Assembly (NCBI RefSeq): GCF_030068445.1
Contig: NZ_JAQPOK010000141.1
Coordinates: 1 to 45,419 of the forward strand
Length of the DNA stretch: 45,419 nucleotides
Direction of reading: 5' to 3'
Origin: Roseofilum halophilum BLCC-M91
Lineage (GTDB): Bacteria; Cyanobacteriota; Cyanobacteriia; Cyanobacteriales; Desertifilaceae
The notes under the pieces are model-generated. The model was not told the origin of the DNA. It was given only the letters and a program-made list of their open reading frames with translations, and ran no database searches. Each line of letters opens with the position of its first letter. Position 1 is the stretch's first letter. The position numbers were made by a program, and so were the translations under genes. This document shows positions 9,201 to 16,617 of the stretch, piece after piece.

Positions 9201-9492
9201 ATTCGGTAATATCTTCTAAATCGAGTTTCCCTAATTCTAAATCATGGGTATTAATTTCGTTGATTAAATGGGGTGTGTCTAGATAAGTATTCAAATGTTC
9301 TTGAATTCGATGAGTAATTTCTTTCCGTAACTGGGTCGCTAATTCTTCAACTGCCTGTTGGCCATTGCGATAAGACCAATATCCGATCAATCCAACCACA
9401 GCAAAAATTTGGACTAAGAAGGGTACAATTAACACCATCCGTAACGGCAATTTACCAGATGCTTTATTCATCCATCGGTTTAGCACTATCAT
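6208..9492 (-). CDS. Hybrid sensor histidine kinase with receiver and SpoIIE/PP2C phosphatase domains
   Basis: 1094 residues. Order: membrane helix at about 18-40; a large extracytoplasmic dCache-like sensor at about 45-340 (including DVLTRPWY and the DGDLEAVFAVDLSL strand); second helix at about 350-372; HAMP; coiled coil; HisKA with H457 in SHELRTPLNG; HATPase_c with GTGLGLAI; receiver with phospho-acceptor D770 in ILLDVMMPK; and a PP2C-like SpoIIE domain with GGDYYD at 889-894, GDVTGHG at 907-913 and a late DDMAL motif. All catalytic signatures are present. The protein can thus sense an external ligand, phosphorylate its own receiver and presumably switch a serine phosphatase that would act on an anti-sigma-antagonist-like partner. 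No STAS or partner gene is adjacent. Monocistronic on the minus strand. The alternative start MNKASGK is seven codons downstream. Confidence 0.95.
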   Translation of the reverse strand: MIVLNRWMNKASGKLPLRMVLIVPFLVQIFAVVGLIGYWSYRNGQQAVEELATQLRKEITHRIQEHLNTYLDTPHLINEINTHDLELGKLDLEDITELEHHFWQQIQLFTEASYIYLGTPSALFSGAEQVVDGIPNVAYSTAENPDRSFETYATNKRGDRTELLSEFPDYDVLTRPWYLAAKKAGKPVWGDIYVWVAPYPNVALPAVRPYYNQDGDLEAVFAVDLSLLAIADFLENLEVGKTGETFIIERNGLLVASSTGDLPFIEENQEQKRIQAEQISDPLIQNTALFLKSNFEDLKDIYESQQLRFKQEGKWQLVQVTPYADEYGLDWLIVVIVPESDFMAKIHENNRTTIFLCLAALGVATVVGIITSRWIVQAIFNLNEAAKKISSGEWQNSVDINRTDELGDLARSFNSMANQLKSSFETLESQKEDLARKNEELKQLDEIKNTFLANTSHELRTPLNGIIGIAESLIDGVTGELQPATRSNLFTIIASARRLSNLVNDILDFSKLQHQTISLQLKAVDLHSIVEIVLTLSKPLVGQKDLQLINSIPENFPPAEADENRLQQILYNLVGNAIKFTPSGTVEVSAELIYSGNHHSHLSISVSDTGIGIPEDKFDQIFASFEQADGSTEREYGGTGLGLAITKQLIELHQGTINVTSQIHQGSRFTFTLLIASGTVEKSSLSLSIQNFDALSAMSDEEGLMVSESMEQVEIEDQLKILIVDDEPVNRQVLVNHLSLKNYGIWQASTGQEALDLISNGLKPDVILLDVMMPKMTGYEVTQRLRKRFNATELPILLLTAKTQIQDIVTGLNMGANDYLSKPIAKDELLARLQTQLNLKRLKAENLYLSAELDIIRRMQEMVLPSADELKAIAALDIAGYMQPAEEVGGDYYDVLVEGDRLKIGIGDVTGHGLESSIIMIMAQTAVRTLQESQQTDPVEFLSILNRTLYRNVERINSDKSMTLALLDYTNGVIQLSGQHEEAIVVRREGTVERIDTIDLGLPLGLEDNISQFISQCQIPLNSGDVVVLYTDGIPEAQSADKSRYGIERLCEVVRANHRRSAEEIRQAIISDVQDHIGEHTVFDDMALVILKQK

Positions 9493-9564
9493 CGAATTGG
9501 GAAAAATCTCCTCTCTAGAAGGTTTAGGCTCTCACCTATCTTATCAAGAGGTAATTAAAAAATC

Positions 9565-9594
9565 TGTAGGGGTGAACGGCCGTTCACCCCTACA
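9565..9594. terminator. 30-bp perfect palindrome, terminator of the PEP-CTERM gene
   Basis: TGTAGGGGTGAACGG and its exact complement abut with no loop. Read on the minus strand it is followed by GATTTTTTAATT, so it should terminate transcription from the PEP-CTERM gene. Shares the TAGGGGTGAAC arm with the psbO terminator. Confidence 0.75.
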
Positions 9595-9640
9595 TCTAGA
9601 TCTGGTATGGTCAGCGTCTAATCTTTAGCTTCAGACTCGA

Positions 9641-10387
9641 TTAAAGCTCTTTCTTGCTCTTACGCAGACCGGCCATCCCCAATGCAGCTAATCCCAAAAC
9701 GGCCACAGTGCTGGAGGGTTCAGGAACGGAAACGCGATCGCCGGTAACTCCACGAACAGCAATCACCACATCATTGAAATCTCGGTCTGAACTTCCTCCT
9801 TCGTTATAGTGGACTCCGAAGAGGTCTTCAAATCCTAGGATGACCCAATTTTCTTTGGCAACTTTATCGAAATACTCATAAGCAACCACATGCTGTAGTC
9901 CATCAGCATTTGCGGAAATATCAGCACCGTAAATCTTACCATTACTGTTGTTTGCGCCATTGGCTTTAATCCTGAAATCTAGGGAAGTATCGCCCGCAAA
10001 AGTTCCTAAGCTGGCTCCATCACCTAGCTTCATGGGCCCATTTGCTTCTTTGAGAATACTCTCTGGAGAAGCAATATCAGCAAAAATCATTTCTGCTGTG
10101 CCACCATTGGCTGAGTAAAACAGTTGATTGCGATATCCTGCACCTTCATTGATAAAGAAGACATCAACTGGATCTACACCTCCTGTCCAGCGTAGAGTTT
10201 CTGGGTCAAGTTCCAACATCTTAGCAGAGGAATCTTCCATCCATAAGCGTTCCTGATTGACTCTTTCGTTAAACAGGTTAAACAAATCTGAGCGCTCAGT
10301 CTTCAGATTGAAACCATAGGCAGAGGTGGCAGAGAGTAAACCGGTGGCAGTGGCAGCAGCGAGGGCTAGGGTGGTGTTGAGTTTCAT
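9641..10387 (-). CDS. PEP-CTERM sorting domain protein with DUF4114-like domain
   Basis: 248 residues. The signal peptide is about residues 1-25 (ending SAYG). The body ends in a DUF4114-like segment with GFEDLFGVHY and SSDRDFNDVV, seen in many surface and calcium-binding proteins. The C-terminus has the exosortase signal: VPEPSST, a hydrophobic helix, then RKSKK. PEP-CTERM proteins are exported and processed at the PEP motif by an exosortase, then usually glycosylated or released to the surface; no exosortase gene lies in this window. It diverges from the LRR-TPR-CHAT gene across 249 bp. A terminator palindrome follows at 9565. Confidence 0.92.
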   Translation of the reverse strand: MKLNTTLALAAATATGLLSATSAYGFNLKTERSDLFNLFNERVNQERLWMEDSSAKMLELDPETLRWTGGVDPVDVFFINEGAGYRNQLFYSANGGTAEMIFADIASPESILKEANGPMKLGDGASLGTFAGDTSLDFRIKANGANNSNGKIYGADISANADGLQHVVAYEYFDKVAKENWVILGFEDLFGVHYNEGGSSDRDFNDVVIAVRGVTGDRVSVPEPSSTVAVLGLAALGMAGLRKSKKEL

Positions 10388-10636
10388 GGTATAAGCTCCG
10401 TTTCTGTGTGAATTAAATTAGTTTTGTTTGTAGGGAAGAACTTGAATAATAATGCAAGTTTTGTGTTTCTTCCGAGCAACCTTAAGCAATTGGGCTATTA
10501 CAATACCAGTTTAGGATGGAATCTAAGGGCTTGTCTTCGGGAGCTTAACTGAAGTTTGAGCTTCTCCATTATGAAGATTCAGTTAAGCTATCCGCATTAT
10601 TGCCTACTCAAAGATAGGGACTTAAAAGTATAAATT
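10388..10636. promoter_or_regulatory. Divergent promoter region with a 12-bp inverted repeat
   Basis: This 249-bp gap separates the divergent PEP-CTERM and CHAT genes. It contains AGCTTAACTGAA at 10542-10553 and its exact complement TTCAGTTAAGCT at 10578-10589, separated by 24 bases. The arms could form an operator pair or a leader hairpin 48 bases upstream of the CHAT start. No good sigma-70 boxes are evident. Confidence 0.5.
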
Positions 10637-13486
10637 ATGCTATTTATTAAATGGAATAGATTACGTTTATTGGCAGTTTCAACGCTCTTAAGTGCTGTGA
10701 TGTGGGGCGATTTAGCCCACAAGAGTGGGGCGAGTTCCCCTGTGCGATTGTTTCAGCAGTGGTGTGAAAGGGGAGATCTCTCCGCAGCTCAACAGCATAC
10801 GGTGTCTGTGTTGTTGCAGATGGCGGAAACTTCGGACTGTGGGGAAGCGCAAGAAGCTTTATCGGGGATGGTGAATCTGGATTTGGGTAACCGAGAGATA
10901 GAAGATATTACTCCGTTGTCGAGTTTGACGCATTTGAAGGGGCTGAATTTGAGTTTTAACCAGATTCGAGATATTACGCCCTTGGGGAATTTGACCCAGC
11001 TTAGTTTTTTGTTATTGTCGGGGAATAAAATTGAGGATATTACGGCTTTAGGTGAGTTAACGAATCTGAGTTATGTGATTGTCGATCGCAACCAAATCCG
11101 GACTCTACCCCCATCTTTCCCCAATTTACGGCAATTAACGGCGTTAGATCTGCAAAATAACCCGCTAGTGGAGAAAAACTGCCCCGTTACTCCTGCAACC
11201 GTCTGTTTATTTAGCGATGATGCCTTGGATGTGTTTGCTCAAGGGGAACAAGCCTATCAACAGGGGAACTTTGAGGAAGCGTTAACCCGGTTTGCCCAGG
11301 CTAGGGAAGTGTATCAGGAGAGTGGCGATCGCCGCAAGCAAGCCGATAGTCTCAATCGCATGGGGGATATCTACAGCCAACTGAGCGAATATGCTAAGTC
11401 GATTACCATTCGTCTGCAAGCCTTAGCTATTCGTCGCTCATTGCAAGACTTACCCGGCATTGGAGCCTCTCTGACCAGTTTAGCGGATAGTTATGAAAAA
11501 TTGGGACAATATGCCCAAGCGCGATCGATTTTGCAAGCAGCGCTGGAGAATATGCAAGGGCAGGAACAGGGGGGTATTCCCTTGGAAGGGGGACTCTATG
11601 AACTGCCCAAGGATCAAGGCGAGTTGTATAATTCTTTGGCACGGGTGCAGAATAAGATGGGAGAGCATGAGGAAGCGCTCAAATCTGCACAAACGGCGCT
11701 CAAGTATTACAACTTGCTCCCGGATGGCTATGATGGGAAAGACTTTGGAGTGCGCAATACCTTCGATCGAATTGGCATCACCTATGGCTATTTGGAGCAG
11801 TTCCAACAAGCCGAATCTTTTCTTAATCAAGCCCTTGAGCTAGGGCAACGAATGGGCGATCGCGCCGGTATAGCCAGTAGTTTAACCCATTTGGGCGAAG
11901 TAGCCAGCAGCCAAGGAGAAACCCAAACCGCTTTGGACTATTATCAGCAAGCATTGGAGATACGGAAAGAAATTGGCGATCGCGCCGGATCGGGTATAAT
12001 CCTCAATCAAATTGGCGCACTCTATCTCAGTCAACAGGATTATCGCCGCGCCATTGCTCCCCTACAAGAAGCCATTACCCTCTGGGAATCTCTGCGCCCT
12101 GGTTTACGCGATAGCGATAAAGTTTCCCTATTTGAAACTCAAATTACCACCTACGAACAATTGCAACAGGCACTGATTGCCGAAGAGCAAACCGAAGCCG
12201 CCCTAGAAATCGCCGAACGAGCCAGAGCCAGGGCATTTGTAGAACTTCTCGCCGCTCGACTCAGTGGCGAACCCGCAGAAACCTTTGAGACTCCCAATCC
12301 GCCCACATTAGCGGAAATCCGCCGCATTGCCCAGGAACAACAAGCCACCCTGGTGCAATATTCCATCGTCGGAGAGACGCTCTATATTTGGGTAATTCAG
12401 CCCAATGGACTAATCGAGTTGCGATCGCAAAACCTAGAAGACTTAGGCATTACCCTAGAAGATGCCGCCGAACGTACCCGCGTCGCCGCCGTCACCGGCA
12501 GAAGTCGCGGCATTCAACGGGGAGTCAATCAGTGGGTACAAGCCACCCGCTCCGGAGTCCAAAACAACGAACTAGAACCCCCTGCCAACACCCAGAAACG
12601 GCGCGTCAACCGTCGCCTCAAGAAAAGCTACGAACTCCTGATTGAACCCATCGTCGATTTACTGCCCAGCGATCCCCAGGAACAAGTGATTTTTATACCC
12701 CAAGGGAGTCTATTTCTCGTCCCCTTTCCCGCCTTGCAAGATCAACAAGGCGTATACCTCATCGAGAAACATACCCTACTCACCGCTCCCTCCATTCAAG
12801 TCTTAGGACTTGCTCGCCAACGCGCTCAACAATTATCCTCCGATCTCCAGGGTGCATTAGTCGTCGGCAACCCCAAAATGCCCAGCCTAGCCGAGTCTCC
12901 CGAAGCCAAACCCGAACCCCTTGACCCCCTCCCCGGAGCCGAAGCCGAAGCCCTTGTCATCGCCGAGTTACTGGGCACTGAAGCCCTGATTGGAGCCGAA
13001 GCAAGCGAGGAAAACATCGCCCAACAGATGGAAAACGCCTCTTTAATTCATTTAGCCACCCATGGCTTATTGGACGAACTCGAAGTCCTCGGATTTCGCA
13101 CCCCCGGAGCCTTAGCCCTGACTCCCACCGGCAATACCCGCGCTACCGATGGCTGGCTCACTTCCGAGGAAATTCTCGATCTGAATTTAACCGCTCAATT
13201 GGTGGTTCTCAGTGCTTGCAACACGGGACGAGGGGATATTACTGGAGATGGCATTATTGGCTTATCCCGCTCCCTGATTGCGGCGGGAACCCCTAGCGTG
13301 TTAGTTTCCCTCTGGGCAGTTCCCGATGCTCCCACGTCAGAGTTAATGCAAGCCTTTTACCGGGAATTGCCCACAACCAATAATCGCGCCGCCGCCTTGC
13401 GCCAAGCCATGTTAACCACCCTGGAAACCTTTCCCAATCCTCAAGCTTGGGCAGCTTTTACGTTAGTGGGAGAAGGGAGGAAATAG
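10637..13486 (+). CDS. Exported LRR-TPR-CHAT caspase-like protein
   Basis: 949 residues. An N-terminal hydrophobic signal (about 1-33) is followed by four to five internalin-type leucine-rich repeats (about 80-175; ITPLSSLTHLKGLNLSFNQI is one unit), a block of TPR repeats (about 195-490), a linker, and a C-terminal CHAT peptidase domain (about 640-949). The CHAT dyad is present: H809 in LIHLATHG and C861 in VVLSACNTG, followed by GDGIIGLSRSLIAAG. CHAT domains are clan CD cysteine proteases; TPR-CHAT proteins are common in cyanobacteria, and one class is a protease effector of type III-E CRISPR, but no CRISPR genes are here. The LRR plus signal peptide suggests recognition and cleavage outside the cytoplasm. 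The substrate is unknown; the divergent surface protein is a speculative candidate. Confidence 0.92.
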   Translation: MLFIKWNRLRLLAVSTLLSAVMWGDLAHKSGASSPVRLFQQWCERGDLSAAQQHTVSVLLQMAETSDCGEAQEALSGMVNLDLGNREIEDITPLSSLTHLKGLNLSFNQIRDITPLGNLTQLSFLLLSGNKIEDITALGELTNLSYVIVDRNQIRTLPPSFPNLRQLTALDLQNNPLVEKNCPVTPATVCLFSDDALDVFAQGEQAYQQGNFEEALTRFAQAREVYQESGDRRKQADSLNRMGDIYSQLSEYAKSITIRLQALAIRRSLQDLPGIGASLTSLADSYEKLGQYAQARSILQAALENMQGQEQGGIPLEGGLYELPKDQGELYNSLARVQNKMGEHEEALKSAQTALKYYNLLPDGYDGKDFGVRNTFDRIGITYGYLEQFQQAESFLNQALELGQRMGDRAGIASSLTHLGEVASSQGETQTALDYYQQALEIRKEIGDRAGSGIILNQIGALYLSQQDYRRAIAPLQEAITLWESLRPGLRDSDKVSLFETQITTYEQLQQALIAEEQTEAALEIAERARARAFVELLAARLSGEPAETFETPNPPTLAEIRRIAQEQQATLVQYSIVGETLYIWVIQPNGLIELRSQNLEDLGITLEDAAERTRVAAVTGRSRGIQRGVNQWVQATRSGVQNNELEPPANTQKRRVNRRLKKSYELLIEPIVDLLPSDPQEQVIFIPQGSLFLVPFPALQDQQGVYLIEKHTLLTAPSIQVLGLARQRAQQLSSDLQGALVVGNPKMPSLAESPEAKPEPLDPLPGAEAEALVIAELLGTEALIGAEASEENIAQQMENASLIHLATHGLLDELEVLGFRTPGALALTPTGNTRATDGWLTSEEILDLNLTAQLVVLSACNTGRGDITGDGIIGLSRSLIAAGTPSVLVSLWAVPDAPTSELMQAFYRELPTTNNRAAALRQAMLTTLETFPNPQAWAAFTLVGEGRK

Positions 13487-13488
13487 AG

Positions 13489-13517
13489 CGCTGCTCGCGG
13501 TAATAGGTAATGGGTAA
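13489..13517. repeat. Dispersed GCGCT...GGTAATGGGTAAT repeat copy
   Basis: GCGCTGCTCGCGGTAATAGG and the following TAATGGG heptamers match the inner part of the terminal repeats. It sits directly behind the CHAT gene stop. Confidence 0.8.
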
Positions 13518-13618
13518 TTATCAGTAGGGGCGGGTTATACCCAAATCTTGTAGACTGACAACTATTGCAAGTAAACCCGCCCTCTCCCACCAGATTTGAT
13601 TTTGATAAGAGTCAAAAT

Positions 13619-13636
13619 AGGGGGCTTAAGCCCCCT
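13619..13636. terminator. 18-bp perfect palindrome, likely terminator of the minus-strand gene
   Basis: AGGGGGCTTAAGCCCCCT is self-complementary. On the minus strand it is followed by ATTTTG, which fits a modest terminator for the secreted hypothetical gene. It lies between convergent genes. Confidence 0.55.
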
Positions 13637-13677
13637 GGTACAACCTTTATGAAGCGCATTATCCTCAGTAAAGGACA

Positions 13678-14529
13678 TTAACGGCGATAATGGGCTTGGG
13701 GGCCAGCCCAAGCCTCGGCGACAGAACGGCCGAAGGTCTGAGGCCGATCGCCGGTTGCTAGTAGCGTTTTACCCTCTGCATTCACTGCCCACATCGGCCA
13801 ATTCTCATCTCCGAGAATACCGGCTTTAAATAGTACATGGTTGGCATTATTCTCCGACCAACCCAGAAGTACCGCATGGCTATAATCCACCTGAGCCGGG
13901 GCGATGGTGGTTGTTTTATTCAAATTACGGTTCCAAATTACGGCATAATCCGATACCGTAGAAGAACTAAACAAGCCTTCAAACTGCCGTGCCAGGAGGC
14001 GATCGCCCAACTCTGACCAAGACACCGGCACTAACAGGGTAATCACCCCTGGTAATTGCGCTTCTGGGTTCCCATCAAAGGGATTATTGGCCAACGGAGA
14101 ACCAGCCGTCACCACCTCTAGATTACCGGTTTGTAAATTCTCCAAAAACATCACACTCGTGACTCGACTCGAATGCAGTTGCGCTCGGATTTTAAACTGA
14201 ATCCGACTATAGGCCGCATACTGACCATCGGGAGACACCAAGGAAGGAGTCCGATAATAGCGCAGTCCTGAACCATCCGTCGCAGAAACTTCTGCATGGG
14301 TATTTATGACCCAATTCCAGGGAATCGGATAGGGACTATCGAGGGGATCGCTATATTCTGAAGTTGGGTTCATGGGGGTTGCAGCAGCTTCAGGGGTAGG
14401 ATTACCAGAGGCCGAATCTTTCATGGCCCCAGCCATTGCAGATTTAGGCAGCAGCACCAGTAACAGTACAAACAGCAGCACCGAGGGATTAGTTAAGAGC
14501 GATTTTAGGCTCTGTAGGAATTTAGGCAT
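13678..14529 (-). CDS. Secreted hypothetical protein with TolB/WD-like motif
   Basis: 283 residues; I do not recognise the family. Residues about 15-34 form a signal peptide (hydrophobic leucine/valine run, ending SAMAGA). A low-complexity Pro/Ala/Thr/Ser stretch follows (35-65). The rest is beta-rich with one SPDGQYAAYS motif near residue 102, like a blade of TolB or WD40 propellers, but no repeated blades are clear. Two tryptophans near the end (NWPMWAV) and a WSELGDRLLARQ segment are distinctive. Probably a periplasmic or thylakoid-lumen protein. It stands alone, convergent with the CHAT gene and divergent from the OmpA-like gene. Start chosen at the only ATG that yields the signal peptide. 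Confidence 0.75.
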   Translation of the reverse strand: MPKFLQSLKSLLTNPSVLLFVLLLVLLPKSAMAGAMKDSASGNPTPEAAATPMNPTSEYSDPLDSPYPIPWNWVINTHAEVSATDGSGLRYYRTPSLVSPDGQYAAYSRIQFKIRAQLHSSRVTSVMFLENLQTGNLEVVTAGSPLANNPFDGNPEAQLPGVITLLVPVSWSELGDRLLARQFEGLFSSSTVSDYAVIWNRNLNKTTTIAPAQVDYSHAVLLGWSENNANHVLFKAGILGDENWPMWAVNAEGKTLLATGDRPQTFGRSVAEAWAGPQAHYRR

Positions 14530-14773
14530 CGAACTTCAATCTCGCGTATGGGGGATGGGTGAGAAGCAAAGCCCCAGTGAGGAGTATAAGTCCTTCCTGT
14601 CTTTACTAGAATACAGGGGATTGGGCTTTAAAAGGAAGGGGGCTTCAAGAGATTTAAAATTTCTTTGTGTTTGGGTGGCGATCGCACTGTTCAGGTTACG
14701 ATTTTGCGTTACGATTCTTTTGGTCTCTCGATCCGGGGCTGACCCATTCGGTTAATTGTGGATAACCTAATCT

Positions 14774-15568
14774 GTGACTGAAGTATCTGATTCCCCAACT
14801 CCCCCAACTCCCCCAACTCCCCCATCCCAGGGAAATCTGGTTACGTTTCTCTTGGTAACGATATTTCGCCTGTTATTGCTAGGGGTGAGCAGCTCTATGG
14901 CGTTTATCTTGGGTATAGCGATCGCCTTCTTTTACCCCGATCCCAATCCCCAAATGCCTTGGATTGAACGAGTTTTGCAGCAACCGTTTAATCCCCTCAG
15001 TGCCCAATGGTGGCAGTTTCGCCCTTCAGCCACCGCACCTCCCGTCAGTTTACAACAGCGCCAACAGGCCCGAGAAGAGTTCAATCAACTTCGATTAGAC
15101 TTCAATACCTGGGAAAATCGCCTCACCCAGTTAGAAGTCCAACTCAATCAACCCTTTCCCCAAAGACCGATTAAGACTCGTCTGAACTTACTAGAGCAAC
15201 AGTTATCCGGTCACGCTTCTCCCAAGGTCTTCATGGTAACCCTACCGAGTGACTTACTCTTTGAAGGCGATCGCACAACGCTCAATCCCAAACAATCGGA
15301 GTTACTCGATAGCCTCATCGCTGACTTACGCAAATTTCCCGACACTACCATTCAAATTAACGCCTATACCGATAATTTAGGCGATACTCAAGAAAACCTA
15401 GACCTTTCCTTACAACAAGCAGAATCAGTTTATGAATATCTTTATGCTGGGTTAGGAGATAATTACCATTTCCTCCGAGTCGGTTATGGAGAAACTCACT
15501 TCTTAGCCCCCAATGACTCTGACTCGGAACGACAACGCAACCGCCGCGTGGAGATTATTATCGAATAG
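14774..15568 (+). CDS. OmpA-family C-terminal domain protein
   Basis: 264 residues from a GTG start. A short N-terminus with tandem PTPP units (encoded by CCCCCAACT repeats at about 14795-14825) precedes one membrane helix (about 22-55). A coiled-coil-like region (about 90-135) and a C-terminal OmpA/MotB peptidoglycan-binding domain (about 150-264) follow. The domain shows LFEGDRTTLNPKQSELLD, INAYTDNLGD, NLDLSLQQAESVYEYL and the terminal RQRNRRVEIIIE, all canonical. It should anchor in the inner membrane with its domain binding peptidoglycan in the periplasm. The GTG start is supported by the reading frame and helix position; no strong Shine-Dalgarno was found. Confidence 0.88.
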   Translation: MTEVSDSPTPPTPPTPPSQGNLVTFLLVTIFRLLLLGVSSSMAFILGIAIAFFYPDPNPQMPWIERVLQQPFNPLSAQWWQFRPSATAPPVSLQQRQQAREEFNQLRLDFNTWENRLTQLEVQLNQPFPQRPIKTRLNLLEQQLSGHASPKVFMVTLPSDLLFEGDRTTLNPKQSELLDSLIADLRKFPDTTIQINAYTDNLGDTQENLDLSLQQAESVYEYLYAGLGDNYHFLRVGYGETHFLAPNDSDSERQRNRRVEIIIE

Positions 15569-15602
15569 GGAAATAGATGGGGGGACACGGTGACGCGCAG
15601 AT

Positions 15603-15623
15603 GCCCCATTACCCTTCTGCCCA
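15603..15623. repeat. CCCATTACCCTTCTGCC dispersed repeat
   Basis: A single copy of the motif that recurs near 20405-20438, 21267-21309 and 31800-31828, here between convergent genes and touching the 3' end of the YajQ gene. Confidence 0.75.
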
Positions 15624-15625
15624 AC

Positions 15626-16117
15626 TTAACGATAATTGGTAAACTGCAAGTCCACCGGTAAATCTTCCTGTTTTAACATCTGAATCACCTGTTGCAGATC
15701 GTCTTTCGACTTGGATGAAACCCGCAAAGAATCCCCTTGAATCGAAGCTTGTACCTTCTTAAACTCATCCCGGATGCGTTTATTAATCTTTTTGCCTAAA
15801 TCTTGGTCAATACCGCGCTTAAGCTTAATTTCCTGACGGACTCGGTTACCTCCAGCGGCCTCAATATCCCCAAATTGGAAAATTTTCAAGGATAAATTGC
15901 GCTTGGCAGCTTTAGTCCGCAAAATCGTTGTCACTGACTCTAAGGTTAAATTGCTATCCGTATTGATGGTAATCGTATCGTCCACCAACTCCACCGTCGT
16001 TTTCGAGTCCTTTAAATCATAACGGGATTTAATTTCCCGTTGAGTTTGGTCTAGAGCATTAACTAACTCTTGTTGGTCAAAGTCACTCACTACATCAAAG
16101 GAATAGGAAGAAGCCAT
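15626..16117 (-). CDS. YajQ family nucleotide-binding protein
   Basis: 163 residues from the ATG at 16117, the standard YajQ length; the ten codons upstream are not conserved in the family. The N-terminus [21 protein letters not shown]-like opening, [14 protein letters not shown] and a C-terminal [17 protein letters not shown] are family hallmarks. YajQ proteins form a two-domain ferredoxin-like fold; one homologue binds cyclic-di-GMP, but the role in cyanobacteria is not settled. Last gene of a run of five minus-strand genes. Confidence 0.93.
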   Translation of the reverse strand: MASSYSFDVVSDFDQQELVNALDQTQREIKSRYDLKDSKTTVELVDDTITINTDSNLTLESVTTILRTKAAKRNLSLKIFQFGDIEAAGGNRVRQEIKLKRGIDQDLGKKINKRIRDEFKKVQASIQGDSLRVSSKSKDDLQQVIQMLKQEDLPVDLQFTNYR

Positions 16118-16182
16118 AGGAACTAATGAGACACTATCAAACACCATATCAGCTTATCCCCCATTTCGGGGAAAGCCAAAAC

Positions 16183-16617
16183 CTAACTGCTTACTTGCAG
16201 AAAGCTTAAGCCAAACAAAGTTAAATTGCACAGGGAGCCAATGCCAAACATCAGCGATCGCCCCAAGGGAATGTTGAAAATATAAAATATACTATATAAT
16301 CCACGAGCCACCAAGAACACCAAGGCTGCCCAACCGGCCACCATTGAGTCTACTCCCGTAGCATAGGCCATCCCCGCAGCCGCCGCAAAAAGCATAAAGG
16401 CCTCAATCGAATTCTGGTGGGCCCAATTGGCTCGTTTAGCGTAATCTGGCAATTGATCCGACAACGCTCTAGGGGTTTCTAAATAAGCCATCCCCCCTTG
16501 AAAGCGAGCATAGGCGACCCAAAGAAAGGGAAAATAGATTAAAAACGCTGCTCCAGCGATCCCATAGAGTAACAGCGCAGAAACAGAAACGGACAAACTC
16601 ATCACCTCACGGATCAT
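16183..16617 (-). CDS. MAPEG family membrane protein
   Basis: 144 residues from the ATG at 16617 with about four hydrophobic segments. AYARFQGGMAYLETPRAL, KRANWAHQNSIEAFMLFAAA and ARGLYSIFYI match the MAPEG family (membrane-associated proteins in eicosanoid and glutathione metabolism). Bacterial members are mostly uncharacterised, possibly glutathione-dependent. The start ATG overlaps the upstream gene's TGA by one base (TGATG), indicating translational coupling. An in-frame ATG seven codons on (MSLSVS) is an alternative start. Confidence 0.88.
   Translation of the reverse strand: MIREVMSLSVSVSALLLYGIAGAAFLIYFPFLWVAYARFQGGMAYLETPRALSDQLPDYAKRANWAHQNSIEAFMLFAAAAGMAYATGVDSMVAGWAALVFLVARGLYSIFYIFNIPLGRSLMFGIGSLCNLTLFGLSFLQVSS

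Noticed and set aside
11427-11830. Antisense ORFs within the TPR region of the CHAT gene
   Set aside because: They are by-products of repeat codons in the opposite frame.
10637-13486. TPR-CHAT as part of a type III-E CRISPR system
   Set aside because: No CRISPR array or Cas effector is present, and the protein carries a signal peptide, unlike the cytosolic Craspase protease.
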